A stretch of 64,000 nt of DNA from contig NZ_BSTD01000002.1 of NCBI RefSeq assembly GCF_030269325.1, forward strand, positions 806,001 to 870,000, in the 5' to 3' direction. The notes beneath the pieces are model-generated. The model did no database searches and was not told where the DNA came from. It saw only the letters and a program-made list of their open reading frames with translations. Shown here piece by piece: positions 1-9,447 of this stretch (positions are counted from its first letter, which is position 1; each line of letters starts with the position of its first letter). A program made the position numbers and the translations under genes. This DNA is from Amycolatopsis sp. NBRC 101858. Lineage in GTDB: Bacteria > Actinomycetota > Actinomycetes > Mycobacteriales > Pseudonocardiaceae.

Positions 1-189
1 GCAGCTGAGGAAGGCGACCCGGGTCAGGTCGACCACCAGCCGCTCGCCCGTGGCGAGGGCCTCGTCGAAAGTTTCGACGGTGGCCGCGTCGATGTCACCC
101 ACCAGAGTGACGACGCGGATCCCGCCCGGTCGTTCGGTGGCGGTGAAGGTCAAGCCGGACGGTTCGTCGATCGTGCGAAAGCAGTGCAT
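1..189 (-). CDS. STAS-domain anti-sigma factor antagonist (3' part missing)
   Basis: The visible 63 residues begin MHCFRTIDEPSG and contain a beta-strand pair followed by VTLVGDIDAATVETFDEAL and LVVDLTRVAFLSC. This is the N-terminal half of a SpoIIAA/RsbV-like STAS domain. The conserved phosphorylatable Ser/Thr normally follows the DLTRVAFLS segment (usually D-S-S/T-G) and is cut off by the window edge. The ATG at 189 has an AGGGAG ribosome site about 6 nt upstream. Such proteins bind anti-sigma kinases and free a stress or sporulation-type sigma factor. No partner kinase is visible, so the target sigma factor cannot be told. Confidence 0.8.
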   Translation of the reverse strand, partial: MHCFRTIDEPSGLTFTATERPGGIRVVTLVGDIDAATVETFDEALATGERLVVDLTRVAFLSC

Positions 190-294
190 GGCGCTCCCTA
201 TCGCGGCGTGCAGGGGCGCTGACCGGAGCACGTGTCTGAACAACAGCCAACACCCTGACCGTACGCCCCTGGGCCCCCAGGTCAACCCCGCGGG

Positions 295-570
295 TCACTG
301 GGCCGCGAGATCCGAAGGGTGCGTGGCCAGCGGGGTGACCTCGATCTTCATGAACGGGTACAGCGGCAGCGCCGCGAGGATTCCGTGCAGCTCGTCGTTC
401 GAAGCGACGTCGAAGACGCTGAAGTTGCTGTAGCGCCCCACGATCCGCCACAGGTGCACCCACACGCCCGCGCGCTGGAGCTCCAGCGCGCGGGCCTTCT
501 CGGCGACGACCCGGTCGGTGACGTCGAGCCCGGGCGGGATCGAGACGTCCATCCGCACGTGGAACAGCAT
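295..570 (-). CDS. catC: muconolactone Delta-isomerase CatC
   Basis: The 91-residue protein has the length and start of the muconolactone isomerase family (MLFHVRMDVSIPPGL, later RAGVWVHLWRIVGRYSNFSVFDV and PLYPFMKIEVTPLATHPSD). It converts (+)-muconolactone to beta-ketoadipate enol-lactone in the cytosol, the third step after ring cleavage of catechol. It is the last gene of the pheA2-pheA1-catA-catB-catC transcript and starts 1 bp after the catB stop, so the two are almost certainly translationally coupled. No terminator with a U-tract is visible in the 105 bp that follow. Confidence 0.95.
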   Translation of the reverse strand: MLFHVRMDVSIPPGLDVTDRVVAEKARALELQRAGVWVHLWRIVGRYSNFSVFDVASNDELHGILAALPLYPFMKIEVTPLATHPSDLAAQ

Positions 571-571
571 C

Positions 572-1690
572 TCAGCGCCTTTCCAGGCGGCGCACGGCCG
601 CCGGGTCGAGGTCGATGCCCAGGCCCGGGCCGTCCGGCAGGTGGAGCTCGCCGCCGGCGTAGCGCAAGGGCGTCGTCAGCAGCTCTTCGCTCATCAGCAG
701 CGGGCCGAACAGCTCACTCCCCCACGTCACCGCCGGGGTCGTGCAGGCCAGTTGCAGCGTGGCCGCCGTCCCGACCGGGCTCTCGATGGACGTGCCCGCG
801 TGGCACGGGATCCCGGCCGCGGCGGCGACCTCCGCGATCGCCCGCGTCGCGCGCAGGCCACCGGACTTGGTCGTCTTCAGCGAGAACACGTCGGCCGCCC
901 GGGCCCGGGCCAGCCGGAGCGCGTCGCCCGGGGTGCGGAGGCTTTCGTCGGCCATCACCGGGATCGGCAGCGCGCGGTTGATCTCGGCGAGGGCCTCGAC
1001 CTCGGCGCCCGGCACGGGCTGCTCGACGAGGTCGACGCCCGCGTCCGCCAGCCGCGGCAGGTACTTCAGCGAGGTCAGCAGGTCCCAGCGCGCGTTGAGG
1101 TCGACGCGCACGCTCGCCACCCCGACGAGTTTTTCCGCCACCGCGCAGACCCGCGCGACGTCTTCGGCCGGGTCCAGCGCGCCCATCTTGAGCTTGAAGC
1201 TGCAGTGCCCGGCGTCGAGCTTCGCGAGCGCTTCGTCGGCGACCACCGGCGCCGGCTCGGTGCCCAGTGCCCACGTCACCGGCACGGACCGCCGGGCGAG
1301 GCCGCCCAGCAGCGTGTGCACCCCGACGCCGAGCGCGCGGGCCCACGCGTCGTGCAGGGCCACCTCGACGGCGGCCTTGGCGTACAGGTTGGCCGCGACG
1401 ACGTCACCGAGGTCGCGCAGGATCCCCGCGATGTCGTCGACCCGCCGCCCGAGCAGCACCGGGGTGAAGTACCGCTCGACGACGAGCGCCATGGTCTCCA
1501 CCGATTCGCCGCCCCACCACGGGCCGCCCGGCACCACGCCCTCGCCGGTGCCGACGGCGCCGCCGCGGGTGTGGACGAACACCAGCAGCACCGGCTGCGC
1601 GGCCATGCCGGTGCGGGCGAACCGGTGCGGCCGGCGCAGCGGGACGTCCAGAAGCACCGTTTCGACGCGCTCGATCGCCAGGTCTGTCAT
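572..1690 (-). CDS. catB: muconate cycloisomerase CatB
   Basis: A 372-residue member of the enolase superfamily. The N-terminal capping domain covers about residues 1-125 and is followed by the barrel with the K-x-K catalytic pair (K166, K168 in SFKLKMG) and metal ligands D197 (VDLNA), E223 (LVEQP) and D248 (MADES). The second base lies in the FSLKTTKSGG segment. This is the muconate/chloromuconate cycloisomerase pattern. It lactonises cis,cis-muconate to muconolactone. The position directly between catA and catC fixes the assignment over dipeptide epimerase or o-succinylbenzoate synthase relatives. A GAGGAG ribosome site precedes the ATG. A strong hairpin lies between catA and this gene. Confidence 0.95.
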   Translation of the reverse strand: MTDLAIERVETVLLDVPLRRPHRFARTGMAAQPVLLVFVHTRGGAVGTGEGVVPGGPWWGGESVETMALVVERYFTPVLLGRRVDDIAGILRDLGDVVAANLYAKAAVEVALHDAWARALGVGVHTLLGGLARRSVPVTWALGTEPAPVVADEALAKLDAGHCSFKLKMGALDPAEDVARVCAVAEKLVGVASVRVDLNARWDLLTSLKYLPRLADAGVDLVEQPVPGAEVEALAEINRALPIPVMADESLRTPGDALRLARARAADVFSLKTTKSGGLRATRAIAEVAAAAGIPCHAGTSIESPVGTAATLQLACTTPAVTWGSELFGPLLMSEELLTTPLRYAGGELHLPDGPGLGIDLDPAAVRRLERR

Positions 1691-1714
1691 GTCTCCTCGT
1701 TCCGGGGGAAGGGA

Positions 1715-1743
1715 CCGGCCGGGCCCGCGGGAGGCCCGGCCGG
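1715..1743. repeat. intercistronic hairpin between catA and catB
   Basis: Two perfect 11-bp arms (CCGGCCGGGCC at 1715-1725 and its complement at 1733-1743) enclose a 7-nt loop. No T-run follows on either strand, so it is unlikely to be a full intrinsic terminator. It could stabilise the upstream mRNA or lower catBC expression relative to catA. This role is inference. Confidence 0.55.
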
Positions 1744-1753
1744 GGGCGGCGAG

Positions 1754-2614
<861 letters not shown>

Positions 2615-4171
2615 TCAGCGGGAAAGGGAGGTGGCGCCGGGGTTGTAGAGGTCGGGGACGGTCCAGCCGTCGAGGTCGTACTCGGCCATGCACTGCTCGG
2701 CGAAGCCCTTCATCGCCTCGGCCGAGCCGGACTGCTGGGCGGCGAAGAGCAGTTCGGCGCGCACGCCTTCGTGGTTGCCGGAGTAGTTGCGCTCGTAGAG
2801 CTCGTGGCGGCCGCCGAACTCGCTGCCGATCGAGTCCCAGATCAGCTTCATCAGCTTGACGCGCTCGACGGAGTCGTAGCCGTTGGAGCCACGGACGTAC
2901 TGGTCGAGGTAGGGCCGGATCTCCGGCGAGGAGAAGTCCTTCGCCGACGACGGCAGGTAGATCAGCGCGGACCCGAGATCCTGCATGATGATCTCGCGGA
3001 TGCGCGGGTAGCCGAGCGTCATGAACCAGCGGTACGCGAGGCCGTAGTCCAGGTGCGGCAGCACCGCGCCGTTCTTCCACTCGTCCGGGTTCGCCGCCAT
3101 CGCGTCCGACAGGGCCCAGAACAGGTTGCGCCAGCCGATGACCTCGCCGACGCGGGTCTGGATGCCGCGGAAGTCCTTGGTGCCGGTGACTTCCACGCCC
3201 TTCATCAGCAGTCCGGCGATGAAGTCGAGTTTGACGGCCAGCCGCGCGACGCCGTGGAAGGTGAAGCGGTGCAGGAAGCCCGAGCCGGGGAAGAAGGTGC
3301 TCGCCTTTTCCGCGTCACCGTAGATGAAGACGTTCTCCCAGGGGATCTTCACCTTGTCGAGGATGAAGATCGTGTCGTTCTCGTCGAACCGGCTCGAGAG
3401 CGGGTAGTCGAACGGGCTCGCCGTCGCGTCGGCGACGTTCGAGTAGGAGTTGCGGCAGATCAGCTTCATCCCGGGGGCGCCCATCGGCACGGTGCAGACC
3501 AGGGCGAACTCGCGCTTCTTGATCGGCAGGCCGTAGTGGGCGATGAAGTTGTAGTTCGTGATGGCCGAGCCGGTCGCGACGACCTTGGCGCCGGAGACGA
3601 TGAGGCCGTCGTCGCGCTCCTCCTCCACGTGGATGAACAGGTCCTTGACGTCGTCGGGGTTGCGGTCGCGGTCCACCGGCGGGTTGATGATCGCGTGGTT
3701 CCAGTAGAGGACCTTCTCCTGCGACTCGGCGTACCAGCGCCGGGCGTTGTCGGCGAAGGGCTCGTAGAAGTCGGAGTTCGCGCCGAGCGTGCCGAGGAAG
3801 GCGGCCTTGTAGTCCGGGCTGCGGCCCATCCAGCCGTAGGTCATCCGGGCCCAGGCGACGATGGCGTCGCGGTCGGCGAACAGGTCCTCTTTGGACTTCG
3901 GAGTGCGGAAGAACGGGTGGGTGAAGCCGCTGCTGCCGGTGTCGGTCGGCGCGGTGAGCACGGACTGCCGGTCGGGGTCGTGCAGGGCGTCGTAGAGGCG
4001 GGCGGTCATCCGGACGGAGTTGCGGAACGCGGGGTGCGTGGTGACGTCGTCGACCTTGTCGCCGTAGATGAACACCTCCCGGCCGTCGCGGATGGACTCG
4101 ACGTACTCGTCGCCGGTCATCGGCCGGGTCGTGCGCACCTTCGCCGGCGCGTCGTGCTCTTGGATGGACAT
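2615..4171 (-). CDS. two-component flavin-dependent phenol/4-hydroxyphenylacetate hydroxylase, oxygenase subunit (PheA1/HpaB family)
   Basis: The 518-residue protein starts [37 protein letters not shown], the typical opening of the HpaB/PheA1 family, and keeps the acyl-CoA-dehydrogenase-like core with segments [29 protein letters not shown] and [11 protein letters not shown]. It uses FADH2 supplied by a separate reductase to ortho-hydroxylate a phenol to a catechol. Its neighbours are the flavin reductase 27 bp upstream and catA 15 bp downstream. This is the arrangement known for rhodococcal pheA2A1 phenol hydroxylases and makes phenol (or a simple alkyl- or halophenol) a likelier substrate than 4-hydroxyphenylacetate. 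Substrate choice cannot be read from sequence alone. Confidence 0.85.
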   Translation of the reverse strand: MSIQEHDAPAKVRTTRPMTGDEYVESIRDGREVFIYGDKVDDVTTHPAFRNSVRMTARLYDALHDPDRQSVLTAPTDTGSSGFTHPFFRTPKSKEDLFADRDAIVAWARMTYGWMGRSPDYKAAFLGTLGANSDFYEPFADNARRWYAESQEKVLYWNHAIINPPVDRDRNPDDVKDLFIHVEEERDDGLIVSGAKVVATGSAITNYNFIAHYGLPIKKREFALVCTVPMGAPGMKLICRNSYSNVADATASPFDYPLSSRFDENDTIFILDKVKIPWENVFIYGDAEKASTFFPGSGFLHRFTFHGVARLAVKLDFIAGLLMKGVEVTGTKDFRGIQTRVGEVIGWRNLFWALSDAMAANPDEWKNGAVLPHLDYGLAYRWFMTLGYPRIREIIMQDLGSALIYLPSSAKDFSSPEIRPYLDQYVRGSNGYDSVERVKLMKLIWDSIGSEFGGRHELYERNYSGNHEGVRAELLFAAQQSGSAEAMKGFAEQCMAEYDLDGWTVPDLYNPGATSLSR

Positions 4172-4198
4172 CGGGCAAACCCTTCGTCGGTGAACGGT

Positions 4199-4759
4199 TC
4201 AGGAAGCGGCGGTGGTCAGCGGGGCGAATTCGGCGGCGGAGCCGAACCAGCCGAGGTCGGGGCAGTCGACCGAGGCCGACCAGTGGGCGTGGCCGCGCGG
4301 GCCGAGTTCGCGGAACCCGCCGGCGAAGAACAGCAACGGGTCCGCGTCGCTGGTTTCGAGGTGCTCGACCTCGCCGACGACGATGAGGTGGTCACCGCCG
4401 TCGTAGCTGCGCCACGGCCGGCACGAGATCGTCGCCGCGGCGCCGGTCAGCACCGGGGCGAGCGGCCCTTCGGCCCATTCGGGCACCCGGTCCTGCGGGC
4501 GGCCGGCGAAGTGCCAGGCCGTGTCGAGCTGGTCCGCGGCGAGGACGTTCACGGCGAACGGCGCGCCGTCGAGGTAGCCGCAGGCCTTCGACTGCCGGGT
4601 CAGCGTCACCTGGCACAGGGCCGGCTCGAGCGAGACGGCGGTGAAGGCGTTCACCGTCGCGCCGTGGGGCTCGCCCCGGTCGTTGCGGCAGGTCACGACC
4701 GTGACGCCGGTGGCGAAGCGGCCGAAGGCGTTGCGGACTCGGCGCTGGTCGAGCGTCAT
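4199..4759 (-). CDS. flavin reductase partner of the phenol hydroxylase (PheA2/HpaC-like)
   Basis: The protein of about 186 residues belongs to the flavin reductase domain family (RNAFGRFATGVTVVTC near the N-terminus, then NAFTAVSLEPALCQVTL, FAVNVLA and a C-terminal HW motif in RGHAHWSASVDCPDLGWF). It should reduce FAD with NAD(P)H and pass FADH2 to the oxygenase encoded next. I place the start at ATG 4759 (MTLDQRR) because AGGAGG lies 8 nt upstream; a GTG three codons earlier would overlap that ribosome site. It is the first gene of the catabolic operon, and its 5' region carries the palindromes shared with the divergent IclR gene. Confidence 0.88.
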   Translation of the reverse strand: MTLDQRRVRNAFGRFATGVTVVTCRNDRGEPHGATVNAFTAVSLEPALCQVTLTRQSKACGYLDGAPFAVNVLAADQLDTAWHFAGRPQDRVPEWAEGPLAPVLTGAAATISCRPWRSYDGGDHLIVVGEVEHLETSDADPLLFFAGGFRELGPRGHAHWSASVDCPDLGWFGSAAEFAPLTTAAS

Positions 4760-4772
4760 CGCTCCCACCTCC

Positions 4773-4809
4773 TGTACGCTCTGCGTACAACTTGAACGCT
4801 ATGCGGACA
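4773..4809. promoter_or_regulatory. tandem IclR-type operator between catabolic operon and its regulator
   Basis: A perfect 7-3-7 palindrome (TGTACGC-TCT-GCGTACA, 4773-4789) is followed 20 bp further, centre to centre, by a related imperfect copy (TGAACGC-TAT-GCGGACA, 4793-4809). Two sites two helical turns apart fit cooperative binding by an IclR dimer of dimers. The first site abuts the ribosome site of the flavin reductase gene. Assignment to the adjacent IclR protein is inference from position. Confidence 0.65.
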
Positions 4810-4872
4810 CGTTAAGGAGAGTCCCCCGGCGCGCCCGGGTTGTCAAGACGGCCGGTACGGAAGGATGGCCGC

Positions 4873-5667
4873 ATGGAGACCGACCGCGACTTCATCCAGA
4901 GCATCGAGCGGGGCTTCGCCGTGCTGATGGCGTTCGACGCCGAGCGCGCGAACCCGACGCTGGCCGAGCTCGCGACCGCGACCGGGCTGTCGCGCCCGGC
5001 GGTGCGGCGGATCCTCCTGACGCTGCAACGGCTCGGGTACGTCCGCGGCGACGGCCCGCGCTGGTCGCTGACCCCGCGCGTGCTGAGCATCGGCCAGCAC
5101 TACTCGGCGTCGCACGGGATGATCGAGACCGCCCAGCCGCGGCTGCTGAGCCTCGCGGAGGAGACCGGCGAATCGGCGTCGCTGGCCGCGTTGGACGGTG
5201 CGGAGGTCGTCTACATCGCCCGCGTGCCGGTGCGGCGGATCATGAGCATCAACGTCTCGATCGGCACGCGCGTGCCGGCGCACGCGACGTCCATGGGCCG
5301 GGTGCTGCTGGCCTGGGCGCCGCCGGCCCTGGTCGACGAGGTGGTGGCGGCCGGGCTGCCGCGGTTCACGGCCCGGACCGTCACCGACGCGGACGGGTTC
5401 CGCCAGACGTTGCGGACCGTGCAGGACCAGGGCTGGTCGCTGGTCGCCGAGGAGCTCGAGGAGGGCCTGCTGTCGGTGTCGGCGCCGGTGCGCGACGCGA
5501 GCGGGGCGGTGGTGGCGGCGCTGGCGTCGTCGACGTCGAGCGGGCGCTCGGACGTCGAAAAGCTGCGCCAGGAGGTGGCGCCGCTGGTCGTGCGGACGGC
5601 CGCGCGGATCAGCGCCGACCTGGGGCACCGGGTCGCGCCGGGCAGCGGCCGGGACGGGTTCTTCTGA
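4873..5667 (+). CDS. IclR-family regulator of the phenol/catechol operon
   Basis: The 264-residue protein has an N-terminal winged helix-turn-helix (RDFIQSIERGFAVLMAFDAE, then LAELATATGLSRPAVRRILLTL, about residues 5-60) and a C-terminal GAF-like IclR effector domain (GESASLAALDGAEVVYIARVP, HATSMGRVLLA, EELEEGLLSVSAPV). This is the pattern of PcaR/CatR/PobR-type regulators of aromatic catabolism. I chose ATG 4873 because GGAAGGA lies 7 nt upstream; a TTG at 4840 would add 11 unconserved residues. It is divergent from the hydroxylase-cat operon across a 113-bp gap with two palindromes. A catechol-pathway intermediate such as muconate is a likely effector, by analogy only. Confidence 0.88.
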   Translation: METDRDFIQSIERGFAVLMAFDAERANPTLAELATATGLSRPAVRRILLTLQRLGYVRGDGPRWSLTPRVLSIGQHYSASHGMIETAQPRLLSLAEETGESASLAALDGAEVVYIARVPVRRIMSINVSIGTRVPAHATSMGRVLLAWAPPALVDEVVAAGLPRFTARTVTDADGFRQTLRTVQDQGWSLVAEELEEGLLSVSAPVRDASGAVVAALASSTSSGRSDVEKLRQEVAPLVVRTAARISADLGHRVAPGSGRDGFF

Positions 5668-5670
5668 GGG

Positions 5671-5865
5671 TCAGTCGTCGTCGAAGACGGACAGCGCCTG
5701 TCGGCGGTGCAGCAGGTCGACGGCGTCGTCGAGCTGCCGTTCGAGGTCCTTGAGCCGGAGGCGTTCGGCCGGGGTGAGCCCGCCGTGGTGGAGGGCGCCC
5801 TTGCGCAGCCGGTGCTCCTCGTCGATCAGGTCGGCGATCCGGTCGGTGATTTCGTGGCCTGCCAT
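5671..5865 (-). CDS. DUF2630 family small protein
   Basis: A 64-residue, highly charged helical protein (MAGHEITDRIADLIDEEHRLRK, LKDLERQLDDAVDLLHRRQALSVF) that matches the actinobacterial DUF2630 family in length and pattern. The function of the family is unknown to me. The ATG at 5865 is preceded by AGGAGGGG. The gene converges on the IclR gene with a 3-bp gap and is transcribed away from the serine hydrolase gene. Confidence 0.85.
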   Translation of the reverse strand: MAGHEITDRIADLIDEEHRLRKGALHHGGLTPAERLRLKDLERQLDDAVDLLHRRQALSVFDDD

Positions 5866-5921
5866 GGGAAATCCCCTCCTGTCCGCCAGCGAGCATACGC
5901 TGCGCGGGTAGCCTCGCCCGG

Positions 5922-6917
5922 GTGATCCACGTCGCGGAAGTGGTGCGCGCCCGCGGGGCGCGGGCGAGCCTGTGCGTGCTGCGCGAGGGCCGGGTGGTGC
6001 TCGACATCGGCGTCGGCGGCCCGCCGGACGCGCTGTTCTGGATCTTCTCGGCGAGCAAGCCGTTCGTGGCGCTGCTGGTGCACCAGCTGGCGGCGCGCGC
6101 GGTGCTGGACCTGGATGCCCCGGTGGCCCGCTACTGGCCGGCGTTCGCGGGCGGCGGCAAGGGATCGGTGACGGTCCGCCAGGTGCTCTCCCACCGGTCG
6201 GGTTTCGCGACGGCCCGCGGGCTCGCCGGGGACGCGCTGACGATGACCGACTGGCCGCGCGCGGTCCGCGCGATCGAGCGAGCCAAGCTGCGGTGGGAGC
6301 CCGGCTCGGTCGCGGCCTATCAGCCGATCGTGTACGGCCACATCCTGGGCGAACTGGTCCGGCGGGTGACGGGTGTTCCGGTGGAGGCGGTCCTGTGGTC
6401 GGAGGTGCTGGACCCGCTGGGTCTCTCGGACACGTACCTCGGACTGCCGGCGTCGTTGTGGCCCCGTCGTGTCCCGGTCCGCGGCTCCGGTTTCGGCGGC
6501 CCGCTGACGGCCCGGATGGTGAACCGCCGCGCGGTCCGCCGATCGGTGATCCCGGCGGCGGGCCTCTCGACGACGGCGCGTGACCTGGCCCGCTTCTACC
6601 AGGCGTTGCTGGACGGTTTCGCCCCGGCGGCGGTGACGGAGGCCCGGCGGCCGTCGGGGGACGTGGTGGTCGACCGGACGATCGGGACCCGCATCCGCTG
6701 GGCCCAGGGGTTCCAGCTGGGCGGGGTGGGCCGTCCGATGGGGAGTTTGAGCGGGCGCGAGACGTTTGGGCACAACGGGAGCAATTGCTGCATCGGGTGG
6801 GCGGACCCGGACCGGCGGGTGGCGTTCGCGTACGTGACGGACCGTCTGGTGTCCGGCCACAGCGCGGCGGCCCACCTGGGCGAGGTGGCGGACGCGGTCT
6901 TGAGAACCTGCGACTGA
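5922..6917 (+). CDS. serine hydrolase, beta-lactamase/esterase (class C-like) family
   Basis: A 331-residue protein of the beta-lactamase/transpeptidase-like fold. The nucleophile motif S-x-x-K is SASK at residues 43-46, preceded by FWIFSASKPFVALLVHQL, and the core continues with VTVRQVLSHRSGF and a C-terminal FGHNGSNCCIGWADP that replaces the K-S/T-G triad element. The usual Y-x-N motif appears only as YQP. No signal peptide is visible, so it is probably a cytosolic esterase or amidase of the EstB type rather than a cell-wall enzyme. The start is GTG 5922. The substrate is unknown. Confidence 0.75.
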   Translation: MIHVAEVVRARGARASLCVLREGRVVLDIGVGGPPDALFWIFSASKPFVALLVHQLAARAVLDLDAPVARYWPAFAGGGKGSVTVRQVLSHRSGFATARGLAGDALTMTDWPRAVRAIERAKLRWEPGSVAAYQPIVYGHILGELVRRVTGVPVEAVLWSEVLDPLGLSDTYLGLPASLWPRRVPVRGSGFGGPLTARMVNRRAVRRSVIPAAGLSTTARDLARFYQALLDGFAPAAVTEARRPSGDVVVDRTIGTRIRWAQGFQLGGVGRPMGSLSGRETFGHNGSNCCIGWADPDRRVAFAYVTDRLVSGHSAAAHLGEVADAVLRTCD

Positions 6918-6959
6918 CGACGGCCGAGCCGAGGTGGCCGGCCGCGAGAGAGCAGCGCA

Positions 6960-7098
6960 GCGTCCGGCGCGGGGCACGCGCACCCCAAGCGGCGACGCTC
7001 TGCGCGCGGCCCGCCTGCGCCTCCCCGAGCCGATCGCGCCGACTGCGAGCACCCCACCGCGCGGCGTCCGGCGCAGGGCACGCGCACCTCATGTGGCG
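6960..7098. repeat. two degenerate 35-bp direct repeats in an intergenic gap
   Basis: The blocks 6960-6994 and 7064-7098 are identical at 31 of 35 positions. Both begin GCGTCCGGCGC and carry GGGCACGCGCACC before a terminal GGCG. They lie 104 bp apart in the 212-bp gap between the serine hydrolase and the LysR gene. No gene is supported in the gap. A dispersed intergenic repeat is the simplest reading. Confidence 0.5.
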
Positions 7099-7129
7099 TT
7101 CCGTGCACCCCGCCCGTCCGAAGCGGCGC

Positions 7130-8026
7130 TCAGCCCTCCGCCCAAGCCTCGCCGCGTCGAGCCGAGTCGATGAACGCCCGAACCACCGGCGACACCGTCC
7201 CCGCCCGCCAGGCCAGCCCCAGGTCGATCACCGGCGCCGGCTCCTCCAACCGCCGCAACACCACCCCGCGCCGCTTCAACCCCCGCGCCCTATGCTCCGG
7301 CACCGCCGCGATCCCCGCGCCCTCCGCGACCGCGCGCATCAGCTGCTCGTCCTCCGGTTCCTCGCGGACGATCCGCGGCACCCCGCCCGGCCAGACCTGT
7401 GCGCTGATCGCGTCGTACTGGCCCGGACCGTTCTCCCGCGGCCAGAACACCACCGGCTCCGAAGCGATCCACGCCCGCCGCAGCCGGCCGCGGCGGCGGG
7501 CCAGCGCGTGATCCGATGGCAGAGCGAGCAAGACCTCCTCCGAGCCCACCACCGCCACCTCGATGCCCGGCGCCACCACCGGCGGCCGGACGAACCCCAC
7601 GTCGATCTCCCCCGCCGCCAGCCGGGCCAGGTTCAGGCTCGTCCAGCCCGTCTCCAGCTCCAGCGAGACCTCCGGGTGCCGCCCCCGGTACGCCGCCACC
7701 AGATCGCCCGCCAGCGGACCCGGCGCCGAACGCGTGTACGCGATCCGCAGCCGTCCTGCGTCGCCCCGGCCGGCCGCCGCGATCACGCCGCGCGCCCGGT
7801 CGAGACGGTCCAGCAGCTCCCGGGCCTCCGCCGCCGCGACGCGCCCCGCCTCGGTCAACGCGAACCGCGGGCCCGAACGGTCGAGCAGCGCCACCCCCAG
7901 CTCCGCTTCGAACGCCCGGATCTGCTGGCTCAGCGAAGGCTGCGACACGAACAGCCGCGCGGCCGCCCGCGTGAAGTGCATCTCCTCGGCGAGCACGGCG
8001 AAGTAGTGCCAGCGGCGCAGGTCCAC
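7130..8026 (-). CDS. LysR-family transcriptional regulator
   Basis: The 298-residue protein has the LysR N-terminal helix-turn-helix (RWHYFAVLAEEMHFTRAAARLFVSQPSLSQQIRAFE, about residues 5-40) and a C-terminal two-lobed effector domain (GRLRIAYTRSAPG, GEIDVGFVRPP). It starts at GTG 8026. It is divergent from the LysA-like decarboxylase, and a perfect 7-5-7 inverted repeat lies directly upstream of it. The lysR-lysA arrangement of enteric bacteria is recalled, but whether this regulator senses a diaminopimelate-type ligand is inference. Confidence 0.9.
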   Translation of the reverse strand: MDLRRWHYFAVLAEEMHFTRAAARLFVSQPSLSQQIRAFEAELGVALLDRSGPRFALTEAGRVAAAEARELLDRLDRARGVIAAAGRGDAGRLRIAYTRSAPGPLAGDLVAAYRGRHPEVSLELETGWTSLNLARLAAGEIDVGFVRPPVVAPGIEVAVVGSEEVLLALPSDHALARRRGRLRRAWIASEPVVFWPRENGPGQYDAISAQVWPGGVPRIVREEPEDEQLMRAVAEGAGIAAVPEHRARGLKRRGVVLRRLEEPAPVIDLGLAWRAGTVSPVVRAFIDSARRGEAWAEG

Positions 8027-8033
8027 CCAGCCA

Positions 8034-8052
8034 CTATAGGACGAACCTATAG
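8034..8052. promoter_or_regulatory. LysR-type operator (CTATAGG-N5-CCTATAG)
   Basis: A perfect 7-5-7 inverted repeat holding the T-N11-A pattern of LysR-type sites. It begins 8 bp upstream of the LysR start codon and lies 57 bp before the decarboxylase start, so it can serve both autoregulation and control of the target gene. Confidence 0.75.
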
Positions 8053-8066
8053 ATCAAGAGGGATGA

Positions 8067-8101
8067 AGTCTTGGACCGGCCCCGCGCAGCGGCCCAAGAC
8101 T
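8067..8101 (+). promoter_or_regulatory. leader hairpin ahead of the decarboxylase ribosome site
   Basis: Arms AGTCTTGG (8067-8074) and CCAAGACT (8094-8101) are perfectly complementary and enclose a 19-nt GC-rich loop. The 3' arm ends directly before the GGGGGA ribosome site. It may affect translation initiation or be the remains of an attenuator; no leader peptide is evident. Confidence 0.45.
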
Positions 8102-8108
8102 GGGGGAC

Positions 8109-9407
8109 GTGAACCGCACCGACCGCAAGCTCCACGCCCTCGCCGCCGCGGCGGACGCCGGCCTCCTCGACCCGATGGCCGGCTTCGTCGACCTCGCCGG
8201 GATCCGCGAAGCCGTCGAAGACCTGACCAAGGCGTTCGCGCCGCTCGGGCGCGTCCAGCACACCGTCGCCGCGAAGGCGTGCGGCCTGGCCCCGGTCCTG
8301 CGGTACCTCGCCGACCTCGGGGTCGACGCCGAGGTCGCGAGCCCGGGCGAAACGGCAGTCGCCGAAGCCGCCGGGCTCCGCGGCCCGCGGCTGGTCCTCG
8401 ACTCCCCCGCCAAGACCACCGCCGAGCTCGCGCACGCGCTGCGCGAGGGCACCGCGATCAACGCCGACAACTTCCAGGAGCTGGCCCGGCTCGACGCGCT
8501 CGCCGGGGAGCACCCGCACTCGGTCCTCGGCCTGCGGATCAACCCCCAGGTCGGCGCGGGCCGGATCGGCGACACCAGCACCGCGACCACGACGTCGAAG
8601 TTCGGCATCCCGTTGCGGGACAACCGGAACCGCATCGTCGAAGCCTTCGCGCGACGGCCGTGGCTGACCCGGCTGCACGTCCACGTCGGCTCGCAGGGCT
8701 GCCCGCCGGAGCTGATGGCCGACGGCGTCGCCGCGGTCCACGCGCTCGCCGACGAGATCAACGCCGAGGCCGGCCACCGGCAGGTCACCAGCCTCGACCT
8801 CGGCGGCGGCCTGCCGGTGAACTTCGCTTCCGAAGACCCGGGCCCGACCTACGCCGGCTACGTCGCGACGTTGCTGGCGAAGGTCCCGGCCCTCGCCGAC
8901 GGCCGCTACACCTTCGTCACCGAGTTCGGCCGGTCCCTGCTGGCGAAGAACGGCTTCCTCGTCAGCACCGTCGAGTACACGAAGGTCGCCGGCGGGCGGC
9001 CGATCGCCGTGACGCACGCGGGTGCCCAGGTCGCGGCCCGCACGGTGCTCCAGCCGGAGCACTGGCCGCTGCGGCTGACCGCGCTCGGCCCCACCGGCCG
9101 ACCGAAGACCGGGCCCGAGGTGGCGCAGGACATCGCCGGGCCGCTCTGCTTCGCCGGTGACCTCCTGGCGAACGAACGGCCGCTGCCACTGCTGGAACCC
9201 GGTGACCTCGTCGTCGCGCACGACACCGGCGCCTACTACTTCGGCGCGCACTACGCGTACAACACGCTGCCGCGCCCGGCCGTCCACGGCTTCACGGTCA
9301 CCGAGCGCGGCGAAGTCCGGTTCACGCCGATCCGCCGCGCGCAGTCCGTGGCCGAACTCGTCGCCGATGCCGGGGGCGAATACGTCGGAGCGCTCCCCGA
9401 AGCGTGA
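8109..9407 (+). CDS. PLP-dependent fold-III decarboxylase, diaminopimelate decarboxylase (LysA)-like
   Basis: The 432-residue protein is an Orn/Lys/DAP decarboxylase family member: PLP lysine K56 in HTVAAKAC, the alanine-racemase-like barrel with LHVHVGSQG and [12 protein letters not shown], and the C-terminal beta domain with [21 protein letters not shown] and HDTGAYYFG, corresponding to the E-x-G-R, C-E-S-x-D and D-A-G-A-Y segments of LysA. The C-x-x-x-D motif is present as CFAGD, and the conserved DAGAY is DTGAY. It is not beside argS/hom/thr, the usual place of primary lysA in actinobacteria. A paralogue with a different amino-acid substrate, or a specialised lysine or secondary-metabolism role, is therefore likely. 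Start GTG 8109. Confidence 0.75.
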   Translation: MNRTDRKLHALAAAADAGLLDPMAGFVDLAGIREAVEDLTKAFAPLGRVQHTVAAKACGLAPVLRYLADLGVDAEVASPGETAVAEAAGLRGPRLVLDSPAKTTAELAHALREGTAINADNFQELARLDALAGEHPHSVLGLRINPQVGAGRIGDTSTATTTSKFGIPLRDNRNRIVEAFARRPWLTRLHVHVGSQGCPPELMADGVAAVHALADEINAEAGHRQVTSLDLGGGLPVNFASEDPGPTYAGYVATLLAKVPALADGRYTFVTEFGRSLLAKNGFLVSTVEYTKVAGGRPIAVTHAGAQVAARTVLQPEHWPLRLTALGPTGRPKTGPEVAQDIAGPLCFAGDLLANERPLPLLEPGDLVVAHDTGAYYFGAHYAYNTLPRPAVHGFTVTERGEVRFTPIRRAQSVAELVADAGGEYVGALPEA

Positions 9408-9447
9408 TCATCGGCGTAGCATCCGGGCACGCCGAGGGGAGACTGCC

